The position numbers and the translations under genes were made by a program. A DNA stretch of 64,000 bases from Turnera subulata (Eukaryota > Streptophyta > Magnoliopsida > Malpighiales > Passifloraceae): contig JAKUCV010003644.1 in assembly GCA_028386065.3 (NCBI GenBank), positions 1 through 64,000 of the forward strand, in the 5' to 3' direction. The notes beneath the pieces were generated by a model. It was not told the origin of the DNA and searched no databases. It saw nothing but the letters and a program-made list of their open reading frames with translations. Of the stretch, positions 46,740 through 58,039 are shown piece by piece; positions within the stretch are counted from its first letter, which is position 1, and the number at the start of each line of letters is the position of its first letter.

Positions 46740-46846
46740 TTCCGGGGAAAACTTCGCAAGAGGTCACCCACCCTAGAATTTCTCCAAGTCAAGCACGTTT
46801 AACTTTAGAGTTCTTCTGGAATGAGCGTCGAAAAGGTAGGTGCACC
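46740..46846 (-). repeat. 5S-rRNA-like segment inside the LTR
   Basis: The plus strand reads GAGGTCACCCACCCTAGAAT, then CAAGTCAAGCACGTTTAACT and AGAGTTCTTCTGGAATG. Compared with the reverse complement of plant 5S rRNA (GAGGTCACCCATCCTAGTAC, CAAGCACGCTTAACTTCGGA, GTTCTGATGGGAT) the blocks are in the same order and spacing, covering the internal promoter region. It is clearly degenerate and not a functional 5S gene. Cassandra TRIM elements are known to hold 5S sequence in their LTRs. Confidence 0.6.
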
Positions 46847-47337
46847 TTGTTGATATAGTTAGTACCCATCAAACCGTTTAAGCTATTCTCGATTGTGCAG
46901 TCCCATACCTATACAACCTCGAAATCACTTCATTTGAGCTATTCTTAATTATATAGTCCCATACCCGTATAATTATGAAATCGCCGCAACTGTGCAGCCC
47001 CATCCCTACACAGTCTCAGGATCTCTCCTATTCAGGTGTGGATTCGGTTCATTCCTATGCCCCTCCTTCTAGAAGCCTGCCAGAAGCCGCTCCTTATCCA
47101 TGCTCATCCCGGCACCGGCGTACACTTTCCGGCCTTATAGACCCCGGGTGTCACAGGCTGAAACGCCCAAGTCCCAATTTATAATATAAAGTAGAATTTA
47201 AATATAAAATGACCAAATTGCCCTTACCATTCCCGGGACACGAAATAAACACCCGTATCCCAAATAACCCATTAAATTAATTACAACATGACAAGTGACC
47301 AAAATGCCCTTCTATCCGGGATACGGTATCAACAACA

Positions 47338-47440
47338 GGCTTCATTACAATTTACCCCCCTGAACTTTCGGTCAAAATAGGATCACCCCCTGACAAAAAA
47401 AAACCGGTATTTAACCCCCTAAACTTTGTAATTCCCCGGT
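47338..47440. repeat. Left terminal inverted repeat of the Mutator-like element
   Basis: Contains TCAAAATAGGATCACCCCC and CCCCCTAAACTTTGTAATT, both found inverted at 49545-49645. Confidence 0.88.
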
Positions 47441-47648
47441 TTACCCCTTATGGTTGACCCGATTCTGACTCCGTTAACAGAGTTAACGAACGTTGTGGAT
47501 TTTGGACACTTGGATGGTTCCAGACCGTTGATCTGCACCTCCAAAATTATATAAAAAAACAAAAAAAAAAGAAAAAAATAGATTTTTTCATTTTTTTCTT
47601 CTTTTCCTTCACTCATTTTTTTCTAACGCCTCTGATTTTTTTTCTTTC

Positions 47649-47715
47649 TCTTCTTCTTCTTCTTCTTCTTCTTCTTCTTCTTCTTCTTCTTCTTCTTCTT
47701 CTTCTTCTTCTTCTT
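47649..47715 (+). repeat. CTT trinucleotide microsatellite
   Basis: About 22 uninterrupted CTT units. A similar but shorter tract at 35709-35740 runs into a T stretch. Confidence 0.95.
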
Positions 47716-49544
47716 TCCTTCATCCTCCTTCAAACCGGGAACCACTGTCCCCTTTCTCTCCCACTCAGCCCTCCCCGGGTGCCCACCGCCACCAACCCCT
47801 TTCCCTCAATCACCGCCATCGTCTGCCACAACAACCAGCAGAACCACCACCAATCCATTCGGATCAAATCCAATCCCCAAATTAAATATAATGCAATTCA
47901 TTCCCTTCTTTCCTGTCTCTCCCCATCGTTTCACCTTCTAGTCTGAAAAAAAAAAACATATCAAAAACATCCAAATCCAAAATCTAAACCCAAAAATCGA
48001 AACCAAAACCTAACTGCTCTACTATGGCCGGGAGGGTTCTAGGCACAGTGGTTTGCAAAGTGTGAGAGCAGATTGAGTATTGGGTGTTAGGGTGGGTTTA
48101 CCTTGAGCAATACTATGCGTTTAATTAATTTTGTTTTGCTTGCAGATTCCATCACTTGGTGTTGATGGATAATTGAGAGGAAAAAGTTTTGTTTTTGGCT
48201 TCTATTTTTTTTGTGTCGAGAAGCAGATTAGTTAGATAAATACGTCTAAAAATCTCACCTTTGTGTTGATGGATAATGTAAATCCTTTACTGGTCTGGTT
48301 GGAGGAGGAGGAATTTTGTAGGAATGTTAGTTTGATTCAATTTAGCTCATTGCTTGGGATGGGAAGGATGGTTGAAGAGAGATGACGAAGTGGGGATGGC
48401 GGTAATATCGAAGATGACGCCACGCTATGAGGGGAAGTCGTCGGAAGTTGGCCCGGACATGGCGGAGTAAGGCTTAATTATGATTGTGGTTATGGTGCAA
48501 TGAGGAAGAGGGAGGGGGAGGAGGTGGGGGAGGAAGATGGAAGGCAGAGGGATAGACTGTGGGGGAGTCGTTGGGGTGCTGGAGAGGGTGAGTTTTTTTT
48601 TTTTAATTAGAAAAATATTTGGAGGTGGAGGGGAGAACGAGATGTGAGAGTAAATAAACTTTTTTTCATAATAAAGTAAGAGAAAGAAATTTTATCAAAG
48701 GCCAAAAATTCTCATCCGATTTATTTTTTTCCTCCTATCATTTAAATTGTATAATTGTGATTGTAGAAGTATAATTAAATCAAAGTGATATAAACTAATT
48801 AAAATCTAGAATTTGTTTTTACTGAATCTCTATTAAAAATAATTAAATAATTTTTGTGACTGAATACATAAATAATATTTTTTGAGAAGATTTTTTAATT
48901 TTATTGTAAAATTTTAGTTTTTGCTGAAAAGAATTCTTTTTAACCTTTTTTTGTATTTTTTTTTAAATAAAATAAGAGAAAGAAATTTTATTAAATTATT
49001 TTTTAAATGTAATAATTACTAAATTTCGTTTTTTCCTTTCTTTTCCTTATTTGTATAATATTTTTATTTTTAAGAGAATAACAATTTAAAAAAATATAAA
49101 GTAATTTTTTTCATCTTTTAAATTTTTTAAAAATTAAAGAATCAATTTGAAAACATTTTAACTAAAAATTCCGGTTTTATTAAATTTTAGAAATCCAAAA
49201 AATAATTTTATCTTTATTTTCTCTTTTCCATAAAGATTTTTTTTCGTTTTTTTAAATAAAATAATAGAAAAATTAATTTTATTAAATTGATTAACTAAGT
49301 TAAAGTTTTTTCAATTTTTTCTTCTTTACTTTTTCTTTTCTTGTGATATAAATATTTTATTCTTTTAGTTTTGCTTAAAAAAATTAATAATTATTAGATG
49401 GTTTTTTTCAATTTTTATATTTTTTTCTAAAAATTAAAATGAAAAAATAATCAAACGGTAATGATGTTGCCACATGTCGAATATCCGTGCATTCCGTTAA
49501 GTCAACTAACACCAATCTAAAAACCCTAACGGAATGAGGTGAAA

Positions 49545-49645
49545 TACGAAATTACAAAGTTTAGGGGGTCAAATACCGGTTTTTTTTTGTCAGGGGGTGA
49601 TCCTATTTTGACCTAAAGTACAGGGGGGTATTTTGTAATGAAGCC
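49545..49645. repeat. Right terminal inverted repeat of the Mutator-like element
   Basis: Contains AATTACAAAGTTTAGGGGG and GGGGGTGATCCTATTTTGA, the inverse of the left end with few differences. Confidence 0.88.
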
Positions 49646-49654
49646 TCAACAACA

Positions 49655-52538
49655 AGATCAACATTCAATCAAATAATAAATAATACAATAGAATCAAGTA
49701 CGCAGCGGAAGACAAAAATACATAGCAACATACATGCAATGAACCCTATGGATCGGACCCGAGGAGGAAAGCACCGCCACCTGCTGATATGCACAACTGC
49801 TCAAAGAACAGTTAACCTGTGACAAGACTGTGAGGGGGTGAGACCAACCACTGTCTCACCACAAACAAATAAACCATAGTATACAACTACAAATCAACTA
49901 CAAATACACCGGCAATAAGCATTAGCAATCACAGTGCACAAACAAGTCACAATACACAACACAAGTCATCATCAGACTTCAGACCATAACTTATCATTAC
50001 TTATATTATTATCGTTGTTATTAGGTTTAAATATTTTATTAGGGCCCTCTACTGTGTGCGTCGAGCTCGGTCCCGTCTCATGAGACAACCAGGGCATAAG
50101 CCCAATATAATCAGGGTAAGGCCCAATACAATCAGTGAGAGAGAGAGATAGACAGAGAGAAAGAGGGAGGAAGAAAGGGGGAGATAGAAAGAGGGAGGTA
50201 GAACCGGTCATCACAGACCCATATGCTAAACCGCATATACCGTGCTATCCCGCATGAAATCCCGACCGCTCGAACCAACCGGTCAACAGCCCCACAGTAG
50301 AATATTTTTATAGTATTTTATTCTCAATTATGCTTAAAGAGTTTCGTGTACCATTACATATGATTGTCCAGGTTTGTGTGGATTTAACATCTATTCTCAA
50401 GTCCGGGCCTCCAGCCCACAGTCCACCACACAAACCACAAAAACCATATATCACGATATTTAACACACAAAACAAGTCATGCTCGACAGGCATATTATAT
50501 CACACTAGTACACAGTTCACATAATCATGCTAACTGCATCAGAGATATCATTAATAAGATACAAGGTGTAAGCAAGAACATCCACAAAGCAGGCAAGCTT
50601 CCATACAACATTCAAGGCCAAACAAATAATACCACTTTCTATACCAAGACAATGAACCGTGTAATGTAGGCAGTAATGCATACAAAGGTTTATATGTCCT
50701 CACCTGGAGAAGTAAAAACTGCACTGAGATTTGAGAGCTAACGCATCATCATGTTGCTCCTCAACCATCACTCATGCCTAAATCAATATATATACATATG
50801 TCACTATCACTCACGACTAGCACATAACGAAGAACAAGTATGCTATCTTAAACGGTTTAGGTTTATCGGTAAAAGCCCTTAACCCGCCACATATCATACA
50901 ATGAGTTAGGGTCCAAGCTCAAATTCTTTGAAAACAAGGAAAAAATCTCAAGATTAGTTTAATCGAGTTCAAGGAAATATCTTGTGAACAAGTCTCGGGC
51001 TTAAAATCAGAAACCCAACTATTTTGGTAATCAAATGGCCTATGTGATAATAATCCCTTTTAAATAAAACCTTCAGAAATAATGTTAAGAAAATCCGGTG
51101 AACAGAGATCGTGGTTCCATGGAACAACACACCATAACCAGGCCATTGGACATTGGACAAGTATCCTTTTTGGTCATACGCCTTAGATCAACACAGGATT
51201 GAAACCAATTTAAATGCCATAGTTATGATCACATGAAGCAAGGGTTCATCAACATGTGTCTACAATTGCCATCTCACAATTAAAAAAAAATTAAATACTG
51301 ATTTTTTTTTTTAATGAAAATGAATTAGCAATGGACACAAATTCACACAAAGGCTATAATGCTTCCCCAAGATTTAATATATAAGAAACGACCTTAAGTT
51401 GCACAACCACGTGCTCTGCCGAACCAACACTTTCAAAACAATTAGAGATATGCTCTATTAGTTTGTAATCGACTCGTGAACATCAATTAAATAATTGGCA
51501 AGCCACTTTCATTTGAAGGTTATGAATAAAGGGGAAGCAATTAACAGCCTAAACAAGTAAGACCCTGAAATAAAAATTCACGTAACACTAACCGACCTTG
51601 GGTTATCAAAGTAGTGACTGGAAACAACTTACTAAGCCCAATTTCACAAGCCTATGCACGATACCGGCTCCTCTTGGTTTTTGTTCCAGCCTCCTGTGCA
51701 AAGCATACCAACTTCACTTGTTCACAACTCAGGCAAACTGGAGACTCGCAGTATTCCAACACCCGGTTCCGTCACCATCCGACGAGTCTTTGCCGTCACC
51801 TCCATCTGCAGGCACCCACAACCACCTTGGTGTTACCATCTACGCGAACATGCGTGCTTCGTGTCAGGATGAGAAGAGAGGAAGAATGAGTGGGACTCGG
51901 TGATGGCCTCATGTGGTGGCGTGAATAGTGGCGGCGGTAATCGTACGACAAGGTAGAGGTGGAAAAGAAATTGAGGGGAAGAGGGTTAGTGGGAAAAAAA
52001 AAAACCGAACGTGTGGGTTGATACGGCTCCAGGAGAAAAAGTAATGAGGAGGGGTTAAAAAGGTTTTTTTTTTTCTCTCTTTTACTAAGGGTCACACCCT
52101 AAATCTTCCTGCTAATCCAAACGACATCATTGTGGATGTCCAAGTCAAAAGTTGGTTACTTCCTAAACAATTGGTCAATGCTACTACAAACTCAATTTAA
52201 TATTGGAAGGACCTCAATTCAGGAATTAATCCCCGCATAAAATGCCAAAGCTTGGTCGTTTTGGACAAAACGACTTCGTCAACTGTGTTTTAAACTTGGA
52301 TACCATTATACTTCAAATTCATGATTATATATAAATCCTCATAATTAATAAGCACAAAAATAGAAATAAAATGGTAAATTTCTTTTGGGAATAAGTTTAA
52401 TAAATCCAACAAAAGATAAATAATTAATAAATAATTCCTTTTGAGCCAAAAAAAATACCCGAAAATTCCACAAGGGTAAAAATAGAAATTAAATTCTAAA
52501 AATTCCAAAAATTCCGTAAAAGTCAATTAACGAAAATC
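49655..52538. other. Rest of the solo LTR, no gene seen
   Basis: Mixed AT-rich and CA-rich text with a GA-rich tract at 50138-50200, T-runs at 51302 and 52063, and short frames that resemble nothing known. At 51890-51970 the GTGGCGGCG/GGCGGTAAT style resembles the start of the window (1-60). AAACGACATC near 52119 and AAAACGACTTCGTC near 52266 repeat a motif also seen near 1-1330. Confidence 0.55.
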
Positions 52539-52549
52539 GGGGCGTTACA

Positions 52550-54074
52550 TCATCATTGTCATGATCATCTCTTTCTTCAGATTCTTCATCAGATCCTTCC
52601 TTGTTTGACTCTCTCTCACATTTTCTGGTTCATCCTCTAAATTTGGTTCCTTATCACTCTCATTTGGTTCTTTGTCACTATCATTTTGCTCTAAATCAGT
52701 CAATTCGTCATCTGATTTCTCCTCTTCACTCTTCTTCACTCTTCTTTTTCTTTTTGGAGCTTTTGTCACCTTTATCAATAGGTGAATTCTTACCTTTCAC
52801 ATCATCATCAGAATACACTTCCACAATCTTGTCTCCAAGCTTCTTTCCACCTTTTCCAAACACGGTTTGTGCTCGTGTGCTTGGCCTAACGAGTCGAGCT
52901 CTTGACCCCTGTGTGTTTGGGGTTTGAGCAAAATGATTTGGCAGTTTGGTCTTGGGTGCATCTGACTTGGTATTGGAACTTTCTGCCTCTTTCTCAGGTT
53001 CAACTTCTATAGTAGTTTTCTTGGAATTAGATCTGGTCTCAGGTTGAGCCAAATCTCCTTCTGGTAAGTCGTTTTCTTCTTTCTCCTCAGGAAGCAAGCT
53101 TTGGTCTATCTCAATTTCTTCTTCAGACTTTTTAGCCGCTTCTCTTCCAATCTCTGCAATTTAAACCAAATCATTCTTCGCATCCACTTCAACTTCTGAG
53201 ATTGAAATCCTGAGAGGGATTTTATCAACTTTTCCAGCACTTTTATCCTTCTCAGTTTCATCTATCCTTTTTGGCTCTTCAGATTTGGCTTCTTCTTCAG
53301 CCAAATTCTGTTACTCTGGAATGACGGATTTGGCTCACACCGCAGCCAATTCTTTCCTGTTTGCATCTTTGGATGTATCCTTTAAATTATCTAGGACACC
53401 TCCTTATTCCCTTATCTTCTCTGCATAAAACACTTCAGCATCTTTTCCCAGAGGTGGCACCAACTATCTCACAAACTCAACAAGAACATTACTTTTGGTT
53501 TTTGTTGAACCAGAACCATCACCAACATCACCAGTTTTAGCCAAATATTTATTTTTTTCACCAGATTCAGCCTCTTTTTCAAAACTCATAACAGTACTAT
53601 CAACAATAATATTCCTAACATCCGATTGTGTCCCAATAGATCCTAAGATGGTTTTCTCAGAAACATACACTTCCAAGAACTTGAAACACGGAAACTTAAA
53701 TGAGCAGAAGCTAAAATCCCAGACTCAAAGATGTTACCCGGTGGTGTGTCTTCAAGATTGAAGGCATGGACTTTGGGATCAGATTCTTCTTCAGGAGGCG
53801 TCATGGTTTCTTTGAGTTGTGAATCCTCGGACTGTGCTCCAAGCTTGAGCTTTTCGATTTGCTCCGCAGCCTCTCTTTCTGGTGAGGTTAATTCAGGGCT
53901 TGTGCTTGCTTCGGTTGTCTTGCCCTTTTTCTTTTCATATGCTGAGGGCTTTTGAAAGTTGGGTTTAGCAACAACAATTTTTGTTCTTCCCTTTTGAGGT
54001 GCATGAGGTTTTGGTGGTTTTTGTTTTGAGGGAGTCTGTCTCGTGGCTTTCCCTTTTCCGGTGTTAGTCCTCAT
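52550..54074 (-). pseudogene. Sirevirus post-pol ORF, N-terminal half
   Basis: The ATG at 54074 opens a basic, Lys/Pro/Thr-rich N-terminus (MRTNTGKGKATRQTPSKQKP) followed by Ser/Glu-rich text. Further on come acidic repeats (SDKEPNESDKEPN). The frame is shifted near 53640 and again between 53460 and 52780. It starts about 510 bases after the RNase H end, so it would need its own transcript or translation route. The insertion at 52549 lies in the acidic part. No trans-membrane segment was found in the readable pieces. Confidence 0.6.
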
Positions 54075-54583
54075 GATGAAGAAGAATTTTTAGGGTTGTT
54101 TAGGAGTTTTGTGTTTGAGATGATAACTGAAAGAGGGAGTTGAAAGGAAAATGGGTAATGGAGGAAGGAGAGAGGTAGTCACGGATTTTATGTAGAGATA
54201 TTCGACCACTTCCATAAGTGCAACTTTCACCTTTTTGTAGCTTTTGTTCTCTTTCTCTTTGTGTCAGACGCGGGACACTCAACTTAACCGTTTATCAAAA
54301 CTCCCTGTTTTTACCTTGCTTTTCTTTTCTTTTTTTTCATTAACCGATGCACAAGGACCGCTGGGTAATAGGTTTTGGCTCATTCTTGAACCAAATACTG
54401 CAGTTCTTGCTCTTTGATTTCCTTGATGATTTGATTGCAGCCATGACTTGTCGTCATATGCTCAGATGCTTAGTGCAAGTGTGGAATATGTGACAGTTGA
54501 ATATTTCCTAAGTGCTTATCTATGCAATATGTTTTAATATGCATGAACACATAAAAGCCAAAAGAGAAGCCAAATAAGAGTAC

Positions 54584-57500
54584 TTATGGTAAATTGCAAA
54601 TTCCATGCTCGAGTCTGATTTTGGTAGATTGATCTTCCTTCAGTGGTTTGGTGAAGATATCAGCCAATTGATTTTCAATTCTCACTAACTCAATAGCCAC
54701 ATCTTTCTTCAACACATGGTATCGAATAAAGTGATATCTCACTTCAATGTGTTTGCTTCGAGAGTGTTGCATAGGATTTTTGGTTAGATTGATGGTGCTT
54801 GAGCTGTCACAAAAGATAGGAACACACTTAGAAGTTAGTCCATAATTAGCAAGTATTTGTTTCATCCATAGCACTTATGCACAACATGCACCAATTGCTA
54901 CATATTTAGCCTCCGTTGTGGAAGTAGCAACTGAATTTTGCTTTTTGCTTGACCAAGATACAAGTGCTTGTCTAAGAAGCTGACAAGTACCACTTGTACT
55001 TTTTCTATCAAGGGTGCATCATGCAAAGTTTGCATCTGAGTAGCTTGTTAGCTCAAAAAAGTTCATATTAGAATACCACAAGCCTAAAGAAGATGTTCCA
55101 TTTAAATACTTAAAGAAGCGCTTGATAGCTCTAAGATGAGATTCTTTTAGACATGATTGAAATCTAGCACACAAGCAAACACTATACATAATATTTGGTC
55201 TTGTAGCCATAAAGTAAAGGAAGTCGACTACCTATCATGCCTCTGTATAATTTCACATCAACATCCTTACCATTCTCATCCTTATCAAGTTTTGTGCTAG
55301 TGCTCATTGGTGTTGGACTAGTTTTGGCTTCATTCATGCCAAATCTTTACAGCAGCTCACGTGTGTATTTGGCTTGATTAAGGAAAATGCCATCAAGTTG
55401 CTTGAATTGAAATCCCAGGAAGAAATTTAGTTCCCCCATCATGCTCATTTCAAACTCACTATGCATAAGCTTTTCAAATTCCTTGCAAAGAGATTCATTA
55501 GTAGCACCAAACAGAATATCATCAACATATATTTGTACAATAATGATATTTTCTTTATTAGATTTCACAAATAGAGTTGAGTCTACTTTTCCTCTTCTAA
55601 AGCATTGCGAGATGAGATATGAGCTTAATTTATCATACCAAGATCTAGGAGCTTGTTTAAGACCATACAGTGCCTTCTTCAACTTGTAAACATGTTGTGG
55701 ATGCTCGTGGTTTTCAAATCCTGAAGGTTGTTCTACATATACTTCTTTGATGATATATCCATTTAGAAAATCACTCTTGAAATCCATTTGATAGAGCTTG
55801 AAAGATTTAAATGATGCAAATGCAAGCAACATGCAAATGGGTTCAAGTCTAGCTACTGGTGCAAAGGTCTCATCATAATCAATACCTTCCTCTTGATTGT
55901 ATCCTTGTGCAACTAATCGAGCTTTGTTTCTTACCACAGTCCCTGATTCATCAAGTTTGTTTTGAAAGACCCATTTGGTTCCAATAACAAGATGGTCTTT
56001 TGGTCTTGCAACAAGCTCCCACACATTATTCCTTTCAAACTGATTAAGCTCCTTTTGCATTGCCAACACCCAACTTTCATCGAGTATGGCATCCTTGGTA
56101 TTCTTTGGCTCTGAGATAAAAATAAAAGAAGTGAGTTGAAGTTTTGTAATGTGGATCTAGTTGTTACTCCTCTTCTTGGATCACATAATATGGCCTCAAT
56201 TGAGTGGCCTTTGGTGCTTGAACACCACAGTTTCTTTGTTGTGAGCTTGAGCCAGATCTCAGAACATTTTGGTTGCACATCATTACTTTGAACATTTGAT
56301 TCGGGAGGAGCCAAATTTTGTTGAGTCTCAATTAATTCAGGAGGTTGCTCTTCTTTTGCCTCATCAACATTAATAACCTATGGCTGATTCTCAGGAGTAA
56401 ACTCAGCTTCTGTATCATCACTAAGTTCATTCAAGCTAATCTAATCAAAAGCCACAAGCATAGATTCTCCAAAAACCATAGTACTTTTGTTATATACACT
56501 ATAAGCTTTACTACTTAGTGAATATCTAAGGAATATACCATCATCAGACTTAGCTTCAAACTTGTCCAGGTTGTCTTTTGTATTCAAAATGTAACACTAA
56601 GAGCCAAATGTGCGAAAGCATGCAATATTTGACTTTCTATCGTGCCAAATCTCATAAGGTGTCTTTTCAATTAGTGGATGCAAAGAAACTCTATTTAAGA
56701 CATAGCATGCTGTGTTCACACTCTCAGCGCAAAAATAGGAAGGTAACTTATACTCATTAAATATAGTTCTAGCTATTTCTTGCAAGGTTCGATTCTTTCT
56801 TCTCACAAGTCCATTTTGTTGAGGTGTTCTAGGAGTAAAAAATGTATGTTCAATGCCACTTTGTTCACAGAAGTGTTTGAAGGTGGAGTTATCAAATTCC
56901 CCTTCATGATCACTTCTAAATTTAGAAATTTTATACCCCTTTTCATTTTGTAGTTTCGTAACAAGTGAGCCAAATTCATAGCATGCCTAATCTTTTTGAG
57001 CAAGAAAGAGAACCCATGTGAGTCTAGAATAATCATCTACTACAACAAATGCATGCTTTTTGCCACCGAGACTTACAGTTCTCATAGGACCAAATAGATC
57101 AATATGTAGGAGTTCAATGGGTCGAGAAGTTGATACCACATGTTTCGACTTAAAGGAACTTTTGATTTGTTTACCAAGCTGACATGCTCGACATTTGGTT
57201 TCTGCTTCAAGTTTTAGCGTTAGCAGTCCATCAACCAAACCTTTCATTGACAGAATTGAGATGAGTTCTAGAATTGCATGCCTGGGCCTCCTATGCCATA
57301 AAGTTGGAGTCTTTATTCTTGCACTAAAACACTTGATCTCGGAATTAGTAACATCATTTAAACATATAGAGTCTAGATTACCAATCATTTTTACAACAAA
57401 CAAGACATTCTCATCATCAATCCTACGTACAAGGCATCGTGATGGTTCAAATGTAACTCTAAATCCCTTGTCGCATGCCTGACTAATACTAAGCAAATTG

Positions 57501-57940
57501 AACTTAAGATTATCAACAAGAAGGACATGCTTAATAGTCGGATTAGCACCAATCTTATCAATATCGAGAATTTTTCCTTACCAAAAGTAACATTACCTCG
57601 GCGTTTTGAAAGGAGGGTTGTAAATTTTGATGGGTCACCTGCCACATGTCTTGAACAACCAGTGTCCAGAACACATTCATCCCTTGCATCCTATCAAATA
57701 ATCAAATTTTAGACCCAAACTAACTTGGGTCCTTTAGTGTTAGATTTGGCTCTTTTTGGAAACCAAATATATTTCACATGATTGCTTCTCTTCTTATGAA
57801 TACATGATCTGATTGTATGACCAATTTTTTTCACAGTAATAGCATGAGATATCAGATCTATGTGAATGCTCGTGATGTCTCTCCCTATAGTGCTCATAGT
57901 ATCTAGGTCCATATGGTGTTCTTGATTCTGCTTTAACAAA
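54584..57940 (-). pseudogene. Sirevirus pol (integrase, RT, RNase H) and gag end
   Basis: Minus-strand order: a knuckle split by a shift in an A-run (CYYCEK then KIGHTIRSC, about 57845-57800); the protease region 57645-57500 (GNVTFGKEKF, then NLLSISQACDKG); integrase with WHRRPRHA, CRACQLGKQIKSSF, DLFGPMRTVSLGGKKHA, VDDYSRLTW, and after breaks NRTLQEIARTI and ESVNTACYVLNRV; RT with FQNKLDESG, VARLEPICMLLAFASF, YQMDFKSDFLNG, LKKALYGLKQAPRSWYDKL and the catalytic YVDD in QIYVDDILFG; RNase H with WMKQILANYGL, CDSSSTINL and HIEVRYHFIRYHV. Multiple stops and frame changes disable it. Confidence 0.88.
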
Positions 57941-58039
57941 TTTGACTGGTAGATTTGGCTTGTTAAACACTATATGTGTTGCACCTATCCCACTTTTGTC
58001 TAGTGAGCGCCTTTGATTGTTGCCCTAGTAACATATTCA

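Larger units (their letters stand above)
47338..49645. mobile_element. Mutator-like element with long inverted repeats, non-autonomous
   Basis: The ends GGCTTCATTACAA and its inverse TTGTAATGAAGCC start inverted repeats of about 100 bp (47338-47440 against 49645-49545). A 9-bp direct duplication TCAACAACA flanks it (47329-47337 and 49646-49654), the size typical of Mutator-like elements. Inside there is no transposase. It holds a CTT microsatellite, a Pro/Ser-style CT- and CCACC-rich region, and text that looks like a 5' UTR, a short exon and an intron end, possibly captured from a host gene. The right half is very AT-rich. Confidence 0.88.
46662..52549 (+). mobile_element. Solo LTR of a TGTAACG...CGTTACA family, carrying a Mutator-like element
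   Basis: It starts TGTAACGTCCC and ends GGGGCGTTACA, with the 5-bp duplication TCATC immediately outside both ends (46657-46661 and 52550-52554). It interrupts the acidic ORF of the Sirevirus, whose DE-rich text continues on both sides. Total 5888 bp; without the nested 2308-bp element and its 9-bp duplication about 3.57 kb. No primer site, purine tract, internal repeat pair or coding domain was found, so it is best read as a long solo LTR. The orientation is arbitrary. Near its start lies a 5S-rRNA-like segment (46740-46846). Confidence 0.82.
43928..58039 (-). mobile_element. Sirevirus (Ty1/copia) with post-pol ORF, interrupted
   Basis: Minus-strand element: gag end and knuckle (about 57870-57800), integrase (57496-56597), RT (56069-55211), RNase H (54874-54584), then a long separate ORF after pol, a purine tract and the 3' LTR (43928-44972). 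A coding region between pol and the 3' LTR is a mark of Sireviruses of the SIRE1/Maximus type. A 5.9-kb solo LTR with a nested Mutator-like element is inserted in that ORF (46662-52549). At 58040 a Tork-like copia LTR begins, so the rest of gag and the 5' LTR are outside the window. Stops and frameshifts show decay. Confidence 0.85.

Noticed and set aside
46740..46846. Functional 5S rRNA gene
   Set aside because: Too many substitutions, the 3' part is displaced and only one copy sits inside an LTR.
47600..47760. Glu/Lys-rich coding sequence from the CTT repeat
   Set aside because: It is a pure microsatellite translation with no flanking protein evidence.
49972..50214. Ser/Leu-rich membrane-like small protein
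   Set aside because: It arises from the GA-rich low-complexity tract within the solo LTR.
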